Source: Peptococcaceae bacterium (GTDB taxonomy: Bacteria > Bacillota > UBA994). From it: a stretch of 61,453 nucleotides of DNA. The position numbers and the translations under genes are program-made. Under the pieces are notes generated by a model. That model did not search any database. It saw nothing but the letters and a program-made list of their open reading frames with translations, and was not told the origin of the DNA. The stretch spans positions 1 to 61,453 of the forward strand of contig JAGXSS010000073.1 in NCBI GenBank assembly GCA_018334055.1. The letters are read 5' to 3'. The first letter of the stretch is position 1. Each line of letters opens with the position of its first letter. Below are positions 23,862 to 33,141 of this stretch, piece after piece.

Positions 23862-24172
23862 TAAACAATCGCCTAGGGAAAATGGTAGGGTCTATCTTTC
23901 TATTGACAAGAGTTATCGCGACCAGGCGACCGGCAAGCCCAAAGCTAAGACGATCAAATCCCTGACCCCATCGCTCACTTCCAAGAGGCGGCCCGTGAGA
24001 TGACTGCGAAAGAAACTACCAAGAGGACGCTGAATCTGACCGCAAATATGGATGAGGCGCTACAACATCCTAGGTAGCGGCGTGACATGGCACGCCGACC
24101 CTCCCCCGTCGTAACCATGCGCTACCTGGCATCGACTTCACCAAGAAAAGGCGCGGTATGGCAAAATAATTT
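23862..24172 (+). pseudogene. Transposase remnant (IS1634/IS4-like)
   Basis: On the + strand fragments of a transposase can be read: NGRVYLSIDKSYRDQATG then KPKAKTIKSL, a deletion, AHFQEAAREMTAKETTKRTL then NLTANMDEAL, a larger deletion, and the end KKRRGMAK with TAA at 24168. The N-terminal wording is that of IS1634-type transposases of the IS4 superfamily. The left edge abuts the broken cysK. The last 30 bp match the remnant near 16975-17003. Confidence 0.65.
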
Positions 24173-24239
24173 TCCCCCACGGCAGGACTAAGGCGCAGTT
24201 ATTAGAATACTATGATTATCAAAGCGAGGAGGTATGAAG

Positions 24240-25493
24240 ATGAGACTGGCTAACCGCATTTTCGTGGGACTCATTCTGGGCGTGCTCTTTGGTCTTATGC
24301 TCTACAGCGTCCGTGAAACTACCTGGGTGAAGAACCTCATGACCTACTTCATTTCGCCTGTCGGCGACGCCTTTATCCGCGCCATCCGCATGATTGTCGT
24401 CCCCTTGGTACTGGCGAGCATTACCGTGGGCACGGCGAGCCTTGGTGACATCAAGAAGATTGGCCGTATCGGCGGCAAAATCATCAGTTTCTATCTGGTT
24501 ACTACCACCATCGCCATCATTATCGGCCTAATTCTCGCTGTCGTCATCGCTCCGGGCGCGACGGCTGATGTCGCTAAAACAGGCACCTTTACCCCGCGCG
24601 AAGCGCCACCCATTATGACGACCATTCTCAACATCATCCCCATTAACCCCATAGATTCTTTAGCCAGAGGGGATATGTTGCAGATTATCGTCTTTGCCGT
24701 GCTCCTTGGGATCACCATTTCGGCGGTGGGTGAGACGGCTAAGCCGCTCCTAAATGTGCTTGAGGGGCTCAACAATGCCATGCTGAAACTGACGATGATG
24801 GTGATGGAGCTTGCCCCTTACGGCGTTTTTGCGTTGATGGCCCGCACCGTCATCAACCAGGGAGCGCAAATTCTCATCAGCCTAGCTTTGTTTATTGTCG
24901 TCGTCTACCTGGCACTCATCATCCATGCCGTCTTTGTTTACGGTGGCATCGTCAAATTCTTTGGCGGCGTAAGCGTCATAGATTTTTATCGCCGCATATC
25001 CCCAGCCATGCTGGTCGCTTTTACCACGGCCTCTTCCGCCGCTACCTTGCCCGTCACCATGAAGTGTAGCGAAGAAAACCTTGGCATCAAGAAAGAGATT
25101 GGCGCCTTTACCCTGCCGCTCGGGGCTACCATCAATATGGACGGCACCGCCATCTACCAAGGTGTCTCGGTGGTCTTCTTGGCGCAACTACTCGGGGTTG
25201 ACCTGACCATGAGTCAGATGCTGACCGTCATTGTCGCGGCCACCCTCGCCTCTATCGGCACCGCCGGTGTTCCGGGGGCCGGCATGATCATGCTCGCCAT
25301 GGTGCTCGAATCTGTCGGGCTGCCGGTCTCGGCCATCGGCATCATCATGGGTGTGGACCGCATTGTCGACATGGCGCGCACCTGCATGAATGTCAGCGGC
25401 GACCTGGTCTGCACTTTGGCCGTGGGCCGCACCGAAAACGGGGTGAACTACCCGGCGACCATCGAGGCAGTGTCTTCCGGCAAGAGCGTTTAG
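24240..25493 (+). CDS. Dicarboxylate/amino acid:cation symporter (GltP/DctA family)
   Basis: A 417-aa DAACS family transporter importing a dicarboxylate or acidic amino acid with protons or sodium. Family motifs are the serine-rich hairpin TTASSAATLPVT, GATINMDGTAIYQG and the C-terminal VDRIVDMARTCMNVSGD, whose Asp contacts the substrate amino group in glutamate/aspartate transporters. ATG at 24240 has GGAGG 7 nt upstream and is preferred over ATG 24234. It stands alone between the IS remnant and a convergent radical SAM gene. Substrate assignment is uncertain. Confidence 0.9.
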   Translation: MRLANRIFVGLILGVLFGLMLYSVRETTWVKNLMTYFISPVGDAFIRAIRMIVVPLVLASITVGTASLGDIKKIGRIGGKIISFYLVTTTIAIIIGLILAVVIAPGATADVAKTGTFTPREAPPIMTTILNIIPINPIDSLARGDMLQIIVFAVLLGITISAVGETAKPLLNVLEGLNNAMLKLTMMVMELAPYGVFALMARTVINQGAQILISLALFIVVVYLALIIHAVFVYGGIVKFFGGVSVIDFYRRISPAMLVAFTTASSAATLPVTMKCSEENLGIKKEIGAFTLPLGATINMDGTAIYQGVSVVFLAQLLGVDLTMSQMLTVIVAATLASIGTAGVPGAGMIMLAMVLESVGLPVSAIGIIMGVDRIVDMARTCMNVSGDLVCTLAVGRTENGVNYPATIEAVSSGKSV

Positions 25494-25510
25494 CTTTTGG
25501 CAGGAACCTT

Positions 25511-26725
25511 CTAACGCAGACTTACCCCGGTGCTCGCCACCGCGTCTACCAGTTGCAACATCCCCAGTAGTTCCCCCTCAGCCGGCGGCAGCACCTCCAG
25601 GTAGAGGTCGGGGTCGAGGTTGAGGTTACGAAACTGTACTTGGTTAACCCCTGTCGCGGCGACGAGCTCCTTGAGCGCCGCGACTTCTTCTTGTCTATCC
25701 GTAATGCCGGGCATGGCGAGTAGGTTGAGTGAGACATAGACGCGGTGCTGGCGGGCATACCGGATGGACTCGACCACATCTTCGAGTCCGTACCCACCGG
25801 GGCGATAGTAGGGGGTATAACAGGCACTGCGCGCCGAGTTGAGGCTGATGCGCAGGGAATCTATGCCCGCCTCGACCACCTGTTGCACACCACGCAAGAA
25901 ACCGGCATTGGTGTTAGCGTTAAGGCGACCCTTAGGCGTCACGCCGCGCACACGGCGAATAATCCCTGCCGCCAACTCCGCTTGGAGCAGGGGCTCGCCC
26001 TCGCAACCCTGCCCAAAGCTAATGGCCTCGCCACCTTGGGAGAGGTGCAGAGTGGCGAGTTCTGCCGCCTCGTCCAAAGTAGGAATAAAGGTAAGGCGGT
26101 TTTGCGGGGCGGGGCAACATTCGGAGGGCTGTAAGGAAATGCAGCCCACACAACTGGCATTGCAGGAGGGCGAAATGGGCAAGGCCCCTTCACGCTGACG
26201 ATAAAAAATATTTTGCGCGGTGAAGCACCCATAGACCATGGAACAGTGCGCTAATTGGTCAATAATGCGGTTTGGCCCCAGTTCCTGCCGGCGCTTGGCG
26301 ATAAGCCCCTCTAGTTCGGGCGTATTAAAATGCGCTGGGTCCCAGCGCGCCAAGTCCTCGGGACTGGCCACGGCGCGTGCCGCCACATAGAAGCGACCCT
26401 CCCGCCATGCCACGCCCGTGTAACCAAAGAGTGGCAAGCGCTCGGCCCGGCGGCTGTAGCCGGGTAATAAGGTGCGCAAGTAGCCCTGAGGCAGCAAGGC
26501 GGCCATGGCCTGGGCGCCACTCCTTGGATAGCGCAGCATCTGCCCGTTTTTATCTATGGCAATAGGAACGCGGTTAGGCAAAACGACGAGACTCGCCCCG
26601 CTGGGCATGGGCATCATCTCGGCATCGTCCGGCAAGAGCAGGCGGTCGCCGGTGCGAAAGACCGCTCGGTAGCGCGTGTCCTCATAGGCTCGGCCGTGTT
26701 GGTCGGCATAGACTAAGTAGTACAA
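25511..26725 (-). CDS. Radical SAM protein of unknown function
   Basis: A 404-aa protein with an N-terminal domain (about 1-170) I do not recognise and a radical SAM core starting with SCNASCVGC (Cx3Cx2C). Glycine-rich EAISFGQGCEGEP and NANTNAGF follow. Extra cysteines (HCSMVYGC before the core and ECCPAPQ after it) could bind a second cluster or a metal. TTG at 26725 has AGAGGGG 7 nt upstream. It lies 22 bp downstream of sppA in the same direction. The reaction cannot be inferred. Confidence 0.8.
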   Translation of the reverse strand: MYYLVYADQHGRAYEDTRYRAVFRTGDRLLLPDDAEMMPMPSGASLVVLPNRVPIAIDKNGQMLRYPRSGAQAMAALLPQGYLRTLLPGYSRRAERLPLFGYTGVAWREGRFYVAARAVASPEDLARWDPAHFNTPELEGLIAKRRQELGPNRIIDQLAHCSMVYGCFTAQNIFYRQREGALPISPSCNASCVGCISLQPSECCPAPQNRLTFIPTLDEAAELATLHLSQGGEAISFGQGCEGEPLLQAELAAGIIRRVRGVTPKGRLNANTNAGFLRGVQQVVEAGIDSLRISLNSARSACYTPYYRPGGYGLEDVVESIRYARQHRVYVSLNLLAMPGITDRQEEVAALKELVAATGVNQVQFRNLNLDPDLYLEVLPPAEGELLGMLQLVDAVASTGVSLR

Positions 26726-26747
26726 TAAAAGACCCCTCTCTATCGCC

Positions 26748-28424
26748 CTAGTGCTGTTCGTCGTACAGGCAAATGTACTGGGCATAAGCTGCGTTAAATA
26801 ACCTAAAACTCTCTAAGCCATAAACCAAGGCCGCGGATGACGCCAGCGGCGCGGGGACCTCGGCCCGCCCTAGGGGGATATCTCTAAGGGCGACAGGCCC
26901 AGACAACCCCGTCAACTCCTGCAGTTTCGCGACCGCCTCTTTGAGGCCTCCGAGGGAGTCTATTAAGCCGTGTTCCAGCGCTTGGCGCCCCGTCCAAACC
27001 CTGCCTCCTGCTATTTGGTCTATGGCCGCGGGCGTGGTCCGGCGCGCTGTGGCCACCCGGCGCAAAAAGAGCTCATAAAGCGTAGAAATTTGCTCCCACT
27101 TTACCTGCCGCTCGCCGTCCGAGTAGGGGCGAAAAGGCAGCTCCAGCTCGGCGCTTTCGCCACGACTCTGGGTAAAACGATTGGCCAGCAGGTTCTTGAC
27201 TAATCCTTCGTCGAGCAACTTGCCGGCTAGGACGCCGATAGACCCGGTAATGCTGCCCGGTCTGGCCACCACATGGTAAGCTGCGGCGGTGACATAATAA
27301 CCACCCGAGGCGGCCTTTGCACCCATCATGGCCACGACCGGCTTCTTGGTCGCCACCTTGGCCAAGGCTGCATACATGGCTTCGGAGGCGGCAGCCGAGC
27401 CGCCGCCGGAATCCACGTACAACAGTAGCCCCTTTACTTTATTGTTCAAGAGGGCGGCTCTGGCCTGTGCCACCACCGTTATATCTCCCGACCGCTCCGC
27501 AAAAAGGTAGGGGATAGGGATGGGCAGCTTGAAGGGTGGTCGGTCCGATATGCCGTCAACTATGTTGCCGGTGACTCTGATCACGCCGAAATACCCGCTC
27601 GGACTTGGCAGGGGTAATAGCGGCAAGACCTTCTCTGCCCGCGACCAAGAGGACAGAGTGGCGAGACGACCATTTTGGCCGAGGTGCTCAGGCAAGTCTT
27701 CTTCGCTGACAATGCCGTCAACCAGCCCCAGAGCCATAGCCCGGGCCGAGGTATAGGGAGCATGGTCAATAATCTCTTCCGCCCTGGCTTCATTAACCCC
27801 TCTGCCCCGGCAAAGATCTTTTATTAGTTCGGCATAGTGGGAATCGAGAAGCCAATCGTTCATTGCGCGCACTTCATCGGACATCTTTTCATGCGTCAGG
27901 CGATCGGCCGCCGACTTGTAGGGGCTGATTGCTACGGCGTCTAGGCCTAGACCCACCCGCGCCAAGCTGTCTTTCCAATAGGTTTGGGAGGTGGAAAGGC
28001 CGAGCACTCCGATGCTCCCCCCTTCCTGGAGCAACACCTGGTCGGCCGCCAAAGCCACTTGGTAGGCGCATCTCTTGTAACCGGTGGCCCAAGTAACGAC
28101 TTGCTTGCCACGCTGACGCAAGGCCGCGATTTCTCCCTGCAGGGCCTGCACCTTGGCCTGCGGCAGGTCGATGTCGCCTAGGTGCAGCACCACGCCGCGA
28201 ATTTGTCGGTGGCGGGCGATGCGCTCAAAACGCAACGACAATTCCTCTAGGCTCAAGGGTTTCTTAGAAAGGTACTTCTGCCAAAAATTGCGCCTTGGTT
28301 CAGATAGATCCGGCATCGACCCAGAAATAATGAAGTGCACATACTCCGGCGCTCGGCGCCGCCCGCGCCAGAGATTGCCGATAAAGGTCTTTAGTCTTTT
28401 TAATAACCATAATATAGTCAGCAT
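26748..28424 (-). CDS. sppA: Signal peptide peptidase SppA, long (67K) type
   Basis: A membrane-anchored S49 serine protease of 558 aa with two tandem SppA domains, like the Proteobacterial long form. The catalytic lysine lies in the first domain (ISPYKSAADRLTH) and the serine in the second (AKAASGGYYVT), so the active site is built across domains. An N-terminal helix anchors it. It degrades signal peptides or membrane fragments. The start ATG follows AAGGGAGGG. Confidence 0.88.
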   Translation of the reverse strand: MLTILWLLKRLKTFIGNLWRGRRRAPEYVHFIISGSMPDLSEPRRNFWQKYLSKKPLSLEELSLRFERIARHRQIRGVVLHLGDIDLPQAKVQALQGEIAALRQRGKQVVTWATGYKRCAYQVALAADQVLLQEGGSIGVLGLSTSQTYWKDSLARVGLGLDAVAISPYKSAADRLTHEKMSDEVRAMNDWLLDSHYAELIKDLCRGRGVNEARAEEIIDHAPYTSARAMALGLVDGIVSEEDLPEHLGQNGRLATLSSWSRAEKVLPLLPLPSPSGYFGVIRVTGNIVDGISDRPPFKLPIPIPYLFAERSGDITVVAQARAALLNNKVKGLLLYVDSGGGSAAASEAMYAALAKVATKKPVVAMMGAKAASGGYYVTAAAYHVVARPGSITGSIGVLAGKLLDEGLVKNLLANRFTQSRGESAELELPFRPYSDGERQVKWEQISTLYELFLRRVATARRTTPAAIDQIAGGRVWTGRQALEHGLIDSLGGLKEAVAKLQELTGLSGPVALRDIPLGRAEVPAPLASSAALVYGLESFRLFNAAYAQYICLYDEQH

Positions 28425-28764
28425 TTTTCACCCTCCCTTTAAGATTGTACCCCCCAGAGAGCAGGCTCTATTTTTTACCGTTAGATTTTTGATTCCACTG
28501 CAATAATGAGGTCTACTTTTTTCCATTCTCATTACTCTATCCTCTATCGAGGACGACGGTGTGGTACACCGTCGCTACGACGGCGTACGGGGATTCCGCA
28601 GTAGCAACGCACCAATGGTGCGTTGTCCCTCCAACCAATGGTGCGTTGTCCCCCGACCCGAATCTGCGTTGTCCCCCAATAAAGTCTTGACGCGGCGGCC
28701 TTACAGGTGATGCTTTTTACAATATAATAGTTCTTGATTAGCGCACATAGCCCTGCCGGGGGGC
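28425..28764. other. Gene-free spacer between sppA and the M23 peptidase
   Basis: No open frame is supported. The spacer holds the sppA upstream region, a hairpin GACGGTGT/ACACCGTC near 28554-28572, the palindromic repeat copy 2 with its 23-bp tandem, and a + strand pair TTACAG, 16 nt, TATAAT near 28700-28730 that leads to no visible gene. Confidence 0.6.
28601..28680. repeat. Palindromic repeat (copy 2) with a 23-bp tandem array
   Basis: The palindrome ACGCACCA-A-TGGTGCGT (28607-28623) matches the copy at 2935-2951. From 28612 it leads into three 23-bp units (28612-28634, 28635-28657, 28658-28680) sharing TGCGTTGTCCC. The third unit has diverged. Confidence 0.8.
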
Positions 28765-28791
28765 AAAAAAAGTAGACAGCCGTAGCTGTCT
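28765..28791 (-). terminator. Rho-independent terminator of the M23 peptidase gene
   Basis: On the minus strand AGACAGC/GCTGTCT with loop TACG is followed by AC and seven T. It begins within 3 bp of the stop codon. Confidence 0.85.
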
Positions 28792-28793
28792 AG

Positions 28794-29708
28794 TTATCGA
28801 GCGGGTAGGAAATTTAGCGGATCGCGGAAGTAGTCGTTCTGGCGCACCTCAAAGTGCAGATGGGGGCCGGTAGAATTGCCGGTACTACCTATCCTGGCAA
28901 TGGTCTGTCCCTGCAGGACCCGGTCGCCATTGCGCACGAGAATCCTCGAGGCATGGGCATAGAGCGTTTGCAGGCCGCCCCCATGATCAATCATGACCGA
29001 CTTGCCATAACCACCCCACCAACCTGCCAACACCACCCTGCCAGCCCGCACCGCCTTAATGTTCGTCCCAGTTGGAGCACCGATGTCGAGCCCGGTGTGC
29101 TTGCCGCCCCAGCGCGGGCCGAAAGGACTGGTAATGCGCCCCCTCACAGGCCAGATCATAGCGACGAGGTTGGTACTGCTGCGGGAAGGTCGCTCGACCG
29201 CGGTCGCTCTGGGGATGGAGAGAACTTGCCCTATCCTTAACTGATTGGGGTTCACCAAGTTGTTCTGATCAATGATACTGGCCACCGTTACGTCAAATCT
29301 GCTCGCAATAACCCACAGGTTTTCACCATTCTGCACGCGGTGCTGCCTTTCTGGCGGCGTCACCTTTGCCAGCAAGAGGACTTGGCCTGGCCTAATGAGG
29401 TGGGGATTGGTTATGGCGTTAAAGGTTTGCAGCTGCCTGGCGGTAAGGCGATAGCGCGCTGCGACACAGGATAGCGTCTCGCCTCTTTGCACCACATGAG
29501 TCGTTGGTACCGCGCCGCCGACAGCGAGGGGCTCTTCCTTGACAATGACTGTTTTCTCGGTGGCTTGGGGCATGCTATGGTTGTCTGCGACCACTAAGTA
29601 GGCGACCTCGTAGTCTGGCGCTAGTGCGCCAAACGGTAGAACGGAGAGTGTCACCACAAACAGCGCAGTCGCCACTACCTTGCGAACGAAGGCGCTAAAT
29701 TTTGCCAA
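28794..29708 (-). CDS. LysM and M23 peptidase domain protein
   Basis: An exported cell-wall protein of 304 aa. After an N-terminal signal or anchor there are two LysM domains (HVVQRGETLSCVAARY and HRVQNGENLWVIASRF) and a C-terminal M23 domain with zinc ligands in KHTGLDIG and HLHFEV. It probably binds peptidoglycan and cuts peptide cross-links, or acts as an amidase activator if inactive; the ligands look intact. TTG at 29708 is chosen with GAGAGG 8 nt upstream. Confidence 0.9.
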   Translation of the reverse strand: MAKFSAFVRKVVATALFVVTLSVLPFGALAPDYEVAYLVVADNHSMPQATEKTVIVKEEPLAVGGAVPTTHVVQRGETLSCVAARYRLTARQLQTFNAITNPHLIRPGQVLLLAKVTPPERQHRVQNGENLWVIASRFDVTVASIIDQNNLVNPNQLRIGQVLSIPRATAVERPSRSSTNLVAMIWPVRGRITSPFGPRWGGKHTGLDIGAPTGTNIKAVRAGRVVLAGWWGGYGKSVMIDHGGGLQTLYAHASRILVRNGDRVLQGQTIARIGSTGNSTGPHLHFEVRQNDYFRDPLNFLPAR

Positions 29709-29821
29709 ATAATTCACCTCTCTTTTCAGGGAGGGCCAGTTCTCGTCTATTTTTAGCTAGAAACGCGCGAACTATGCGTAGGAAATCAGATTTATGCTAT
29801 GCTCAGGGGGAGGTGATTGTC

Positions 29822-30811
29822 TTGCGCGTGCTCCACTTTGGTAGTTATTGGATGAAAAATAACGACATCGTCTACTTGATGGCCCAGGACTTATTCGATG
29901 TTTGCGAAGCAGAGGCCATTGACACCTTGCTCTATGAAAAAAATCCCTCCCCATGGGTAACGAAAAGCCCCTTGCCTGGGCAAGGGGGGGTGAACTGGCT
30001 CGGCGATGAAAGAGTGAGACAGGCCGTAGCGCGATTTAAGCCGGAAGTAATAATCTGCAATTCGGGAGGAATGAGCCTAACTCCCCATCTACATCGGGAG
30101 TTACAAACGGAGGGCATTACTACCGTGGGCATTTCTCTGTCTGACCCCGATGTCTTCCCCACCCAGGGGGCCCATTACGCACCCTTGTTCGACCTTTTTT
30201 ACACCAATGCCCCTCTCTCGCTAAGCGACTACCAACGCATCGGTTGTGCGGCCCAGTCTTTGCCTTTTGCCGCCTCGCCACGCTTTCATCGTCCGCTGCC
30301 TGAGGTAGAGAGGGTCTATGATGTCATCATCGTGGGACACCCCCGCCCCGACCGGCTGGCAGTGGTCGCCGAACTGGACCGGCACTTCAAGGTGGGGCTC
30401 TACGGTCGCGGTTGGAAGTACCTAGGTTTCTGGCCGCGCGGACGGCAAGTAAACGGGGAGGAACAGGTAGTGGCCCTCAACTCCGGCCGCACCTATCTCT
30501 CGTTCTCCCGTACGGTAGCTGGTTTTATCAATGTAAAGGTGGGCCTCTTTGAAGCCATAGCCTGTGGCACGCCGGTATTTACCGAAGAATTTACCGAGAT
30601 GGAGCAATACTTTGACTACGACCAAGAGATTGTGGGGTACCAGACTTTGCCCGATTTGGTGGCTAAGCTACGCGAATACTTATCTAACCCCGCAAAGCTC
30701 ACGGCGCTTGCCGAGAGAAGCCGCGCCCGCCTGTTACGCGAGCATACATGGGCCAAGCGCTGGGAGAGAGTGCTGGCCGATGTGGCCCACTTTCGGGCAG
30801 GCCACAAGTAA
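29822..30811 (+). CDS. CgeB-like glycosyltransferase family protein
   Basis: A 329-aa protein with a Rossmann-type N-terminus (MRVLHFGSYWMKNND) and a C-terminal half typical of family 1-type glycosyltransferases: VIIVGHPRPDRL, VGLYGRGW, and VKVGLFEAIACGTPVFTEE, where the Glu contacts the sugar nucleotide. It resembles CgeB/spore-maturation glycosyltransferases. TTG at 29822 has GGAGG 8 nt upstream; upstream in-frame codons lack a site. It is divergent from the M23 peptidase gene. The acceptor is unknown. Confidence 0.8.
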   Translation: MRVLHFGSYWMKNNDIVYLMAQDLFDVCEAEAIDTLLYEKNPSPWVTKSPLPGQGGVNWLGDERVRQAVARFKPEVIICNSGGMSLTPHLHRELQTEGITTVGISLSDPDVFPTQGAHYAPLFDLFYTNAPLSLSDYQRIGCAAQSLPFAASPRFHRPLPEVERVYDVIIVGHPRPDRLAVVAELDRHFKVGLYGRGWKYLGFWPRGRQVNGEEQVVALNSGRTYLSFSRTVAGFINVKVGLFEAIACGTPVFTEEFTEMEQYFDYDQEIVGYQTLPDLVAKLREYLSNPAKLTALAERSRARLLREHTWAKRWERVLADVAHFRAGHK

Positions 30812-30824
30812 CCAGCGCTTAAAT

Positions 30825-31793
30825 TCAACAGCCCCGCCTGAGAAAGGCCTTCTTCTCTAGGATGTGAGTGGCTTCAACGAGGCGTATGGTGCCTGTCCGC
30901 GAGCGCATGACGATGGAGTGGGTGGTGGCTTTAGCACCGAGATAGCGCACGCCCCGCAGTAGGTCGCCGTCAGTAATGCCGGTGGCGGCAAAGATAACAT
31001 CGTTACTCCGCACCAGGTCATTTAAGCCTAAGACTGCCCCTATATCTTTGATGCCCATATTATGCGCCCGCTCTACTTCCGCTTGGTTGCCGGGCATTAA
31101 ACGAGCCTGCATCTCCCCACCTAGGCACTTGAGGGCGGCGGCGGCCAGCACACCTTCCGGCGCGCCACCGATGCCGATGAGGACATCGACGCCGCTATCG
31201 CCAAAGGCGGTAGCGACGGCTGGCGCGACGTCGCCGTCGGTGATGAGTTTAATGCGCGCTCCGGCGGCCCGCACTTGCCTGATGATGCTGGCGTGCCTCT
31301 CACGGTCAAGAATCACTACGGTGAGGTCTTCCACTTTCTTACCCTTAGCCGCAGCCACACGGGCGAGGTTATGCGCAATGGGGGCGTCTAGGTCAATGCA
31401 GCCCTTGGCCTCCGGTCCCACCGCCAGTTTTTCCATGTACATATCTGGGGCATGAAGCAGTCCGCCCTTCTCGGCCACCGCCAAAACGGCAATAGCATTA
31501 GGTAGGCCCTTGGCCACTAGGTTGGTGCCTTCGAGAGGGTCTACCGCGATATCGACCTCGGGGTACTGCGCTCCCCCCACTTTTTCGCCAATGTAGAGCA
31601 TGGGGGCCTCGTCCATCTCACCTTCACCTATGACCACCGTCCCGCGCACTTGCACAGTGTCGAGCATGGCCCTCATGGCGTCCACGGCGGCTTTGTCCGC
31701 TGCTTCTTTTTGTCCGCGGCCCATGAGACGCCCGGCCGCAATGGCTGCTGCCTCGGTCACTCTGACAAATTCCAGCGCTAACTCTCGTTCCAT
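30825..31793 (-). CDS. glpX: Fructose-1,6-bisphosphatase class II GlpX
   Basis: It hydrolyses fructose-1,6-bisphosphate in gluconeogenesis. The 322-aa protein shows the metal and phosphate motifs [13 protein letters not shown] and VDPLEGTNL typical of class II enzymes, and [18 protein letters not shown] at 31793 follows GGGGGGG. It is 32 bp after talC; the two sugar-phosphate genes close the operon that begins with pcp. Confidence 0.93.
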   Translation of the reverse strand: MERELALEFVRVTEAAAIAAGRLMGRGQKEAADKAAVDAMRAMLDTVQVRGTVVIGEGEMDEAPMLYIGEKVGGAQYPEVDIAVDPLEGTNLVAKGLPNAIAVLAVAEKGGLLHAPDMYMEKLAVGPEAKGCIDLDAPIAHNLARVAAAKGKKVEDLTVVILDRERHASIIRQVRAAGARIKLITDGDVAPAVATAFGDSGVDVLIGIGGAPEGVLAAAALKCLGGEMQARLMPGNQAEVERAHNMGIKDIGAVLGLNDLVRSNDVIFAATGITDGDLLRGVRYLGAKATTHSIVMRSRTGTIRLVEATHILEKKAFLRRGC

Positions 31794-31825
31794 ATGTTCG
31801 CCCCCCCGCTCAAACTCCTTAGAGA

Positions 31826-32479
31826 CTAATTGCCCTTCTCCATTACGGCGCGCCAATCGGCCAAAAACCGCTCAATCCCACTCGTCGTGAGGGGGTGGTT
31901 GATCATCTGCTCGATGACCTTGTAAGGAACAGTGGCAATATGGGCACCGGCGACGGCGGCCTCATGCACGTGTTGGGGATGGCGCACCGAGGCGGCGATG
32001 ATCTCGGTGGTGAAGCCATACAGGCTGAAGCAGTGGGCCATGTCGCGCACCACATCCATGCCCACGGCAGAGATGTCGTCTAGGCGCCCCACAAAGGGGC
32101 TGACATAGTCGGCGCCCGCGCGCGCAGCCAAAAGTGCCTGGTTCAGGGTAAAAATTAGGGTGACATTGGTCTTAATTTTCATGTGACTCAAAACGGCAAC
32201 CGCTTCTAGTCCATTGGCGGTCATGGGAATCTTTACCACCACATTCGGCGCCAGCGCGGCGAGGGCCTCTGCTTCTTTGATCATGCCCGCTGCATCTAGG
32301 CTGATGACCTCGGCACTTACCGGGCCGGGGCAGAGCGCACATATTTCCCGCACCGTGGGATAGAACTCGCGGCCCTCTTTGGCAATGAGGGTGGGATTAG
32401 TCGTAATGCCATGAATGACACCAAGTTTCATGGCACGCTTGATTTCTGCGAGATTGGCAGTATCGAGGAAGAATTTCAT
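31826..32479 (-). CDS. tal: Transaldolase / fructose-6-phosphate aldolase-like TalC
   Basis: A short (217 aa) transaldolase of the TalC/MipB type. The N-terminal [26 protein letters not shown] and the Schiff-base lysine in [12 protein letters not shown] are seen. It transfers or cleaves a dihydroxyacetone unit from fructose-6-phosphate. The GGAGGT binding site lies just after the stop of atoA. Why it follows the CoA-transferase genes is not obvious. Confidence 0.9.
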   Translation of the reverse strand: MKFFLDTANLAEIKRAMKLGVIHGITTNPTLIAKEGREFYPTVREICALCPGPVSAEVISLDAAGMIKEAEALAALAPNVVVKIPMTANGLEAVAVLSHMKIKTNVTLIFTLNQALLAARAGADYVSPFVGRLDDISAVGMDVVRDMAHCFSLYGFTTEIIAASVRHPQHVHEAAVAGAHIATVPYKVIEQMINHPLTTSGIERFLADWRAVMEKGN

Positions 32480-32484
32480 ATGAT

Positions 32485-33141
32485 TTAGACCTCCATAATT
32501 TTGATGCTGTTAATTATAAGCGTGGCCTCGGTCTGGGCGACCACCTCTGCCACGGTGGTGTCCGGCGCAATTTCTTTGAGGACCAGACCCTGCGGAGTGA
32601 CCTCGATAACCGCGAGCTCCGTGACGATGAGGTCTACCTGCTGCCTGGCGGTAAGGGGCAGGGTGCATTTCTTGAGGATTTTAGGCTTCCCTTTGGCAGT
32701 GTGCTCCATGGCGACAATCACCCGCCGCGCGCCGACGGTTAAGTCCATCGCCCCGCCCATGCCGGGGACCATCTTGCCGGGCACCATCCAGTTAGCGAGA
32801 TTGCCTTCTTCGTCTACTTCGAGGGCGCCAAGCACGGTGACGTCGACATGCCCGCCGCGAATGATAGCGAAGGACATGGCGCTGTCAAAACAGGCCCCGC
32901 CGGGAACTATGGTCACGGGCTGCCCGCCGGCGTTGGTGACATCGGGGTCCTCCTGACCGGGGAGAGGGGCGGGACCTAGGCCGACAAAACCATTCTCGGA
33001 TTGTAGCAGCACTTCGCTGCCGCTCGGGAGAAAATTAGCGACCCAGGTCGGCAAGCCGATGCCTAGGTTGACCACCATGCCGTCCTGCAGCTCATGGGCA
33101 ATGCGGCGGGCAATGCGCTCACGCGCGATATCCTTACTCAT
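32485..33141 (-). CDS. atoA: CoA-transferase subunit B (AtoA-like)
   Basis: The beta subunit of a 3-oxoacid/butyrate-acetoacetate CoA-transferase, 218 aa. The catalytic glutamate lies in [10 protein letters not shown], followed by PGGACFDSA. With the alpha subunit it would move CoA between acetoacetate and butyrate or acetate. ATG at 33141 overlaps the end of the alpha gene by 8 bp, and GAGGGGG lies upstream. In lysine fermenters this enzyme handles acetoacetyl-CoA from Kce. Confidence 0.9.
   Translation of the reverse strand: MSKDIARERIARRIAHELQDGMVVNLGIGLPTWVANFLPSGSEVLLQSENGFVGLGPAPLPGQEDPDVTNAGGQPVTIVPGGACFDSAMSFAIIRGGHVDVTVLGALEVDEEGNLANWMVPGKMVPGMGGAMDLTVGARRVIVAMEHTAKGKPKILKKCTLPLTARQQVDLIVTELAVIEVTPQGLVLKEIAPDTTVAEVVAQTEATLIINSIKIMEV

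Noticed and set aside
28601-28680. Short CRISPR-like array
   Set aside because: The three 23-bp units are directly adjacent with no unique spacers, and no cas genes are present.
28687-28730. Promoter for a small RNA between sppA and the M23 gene
   Set aside because: TTACAG-16-TATAAT is plausible, but no structured transcript or + strand terminator could be recognised downstream.
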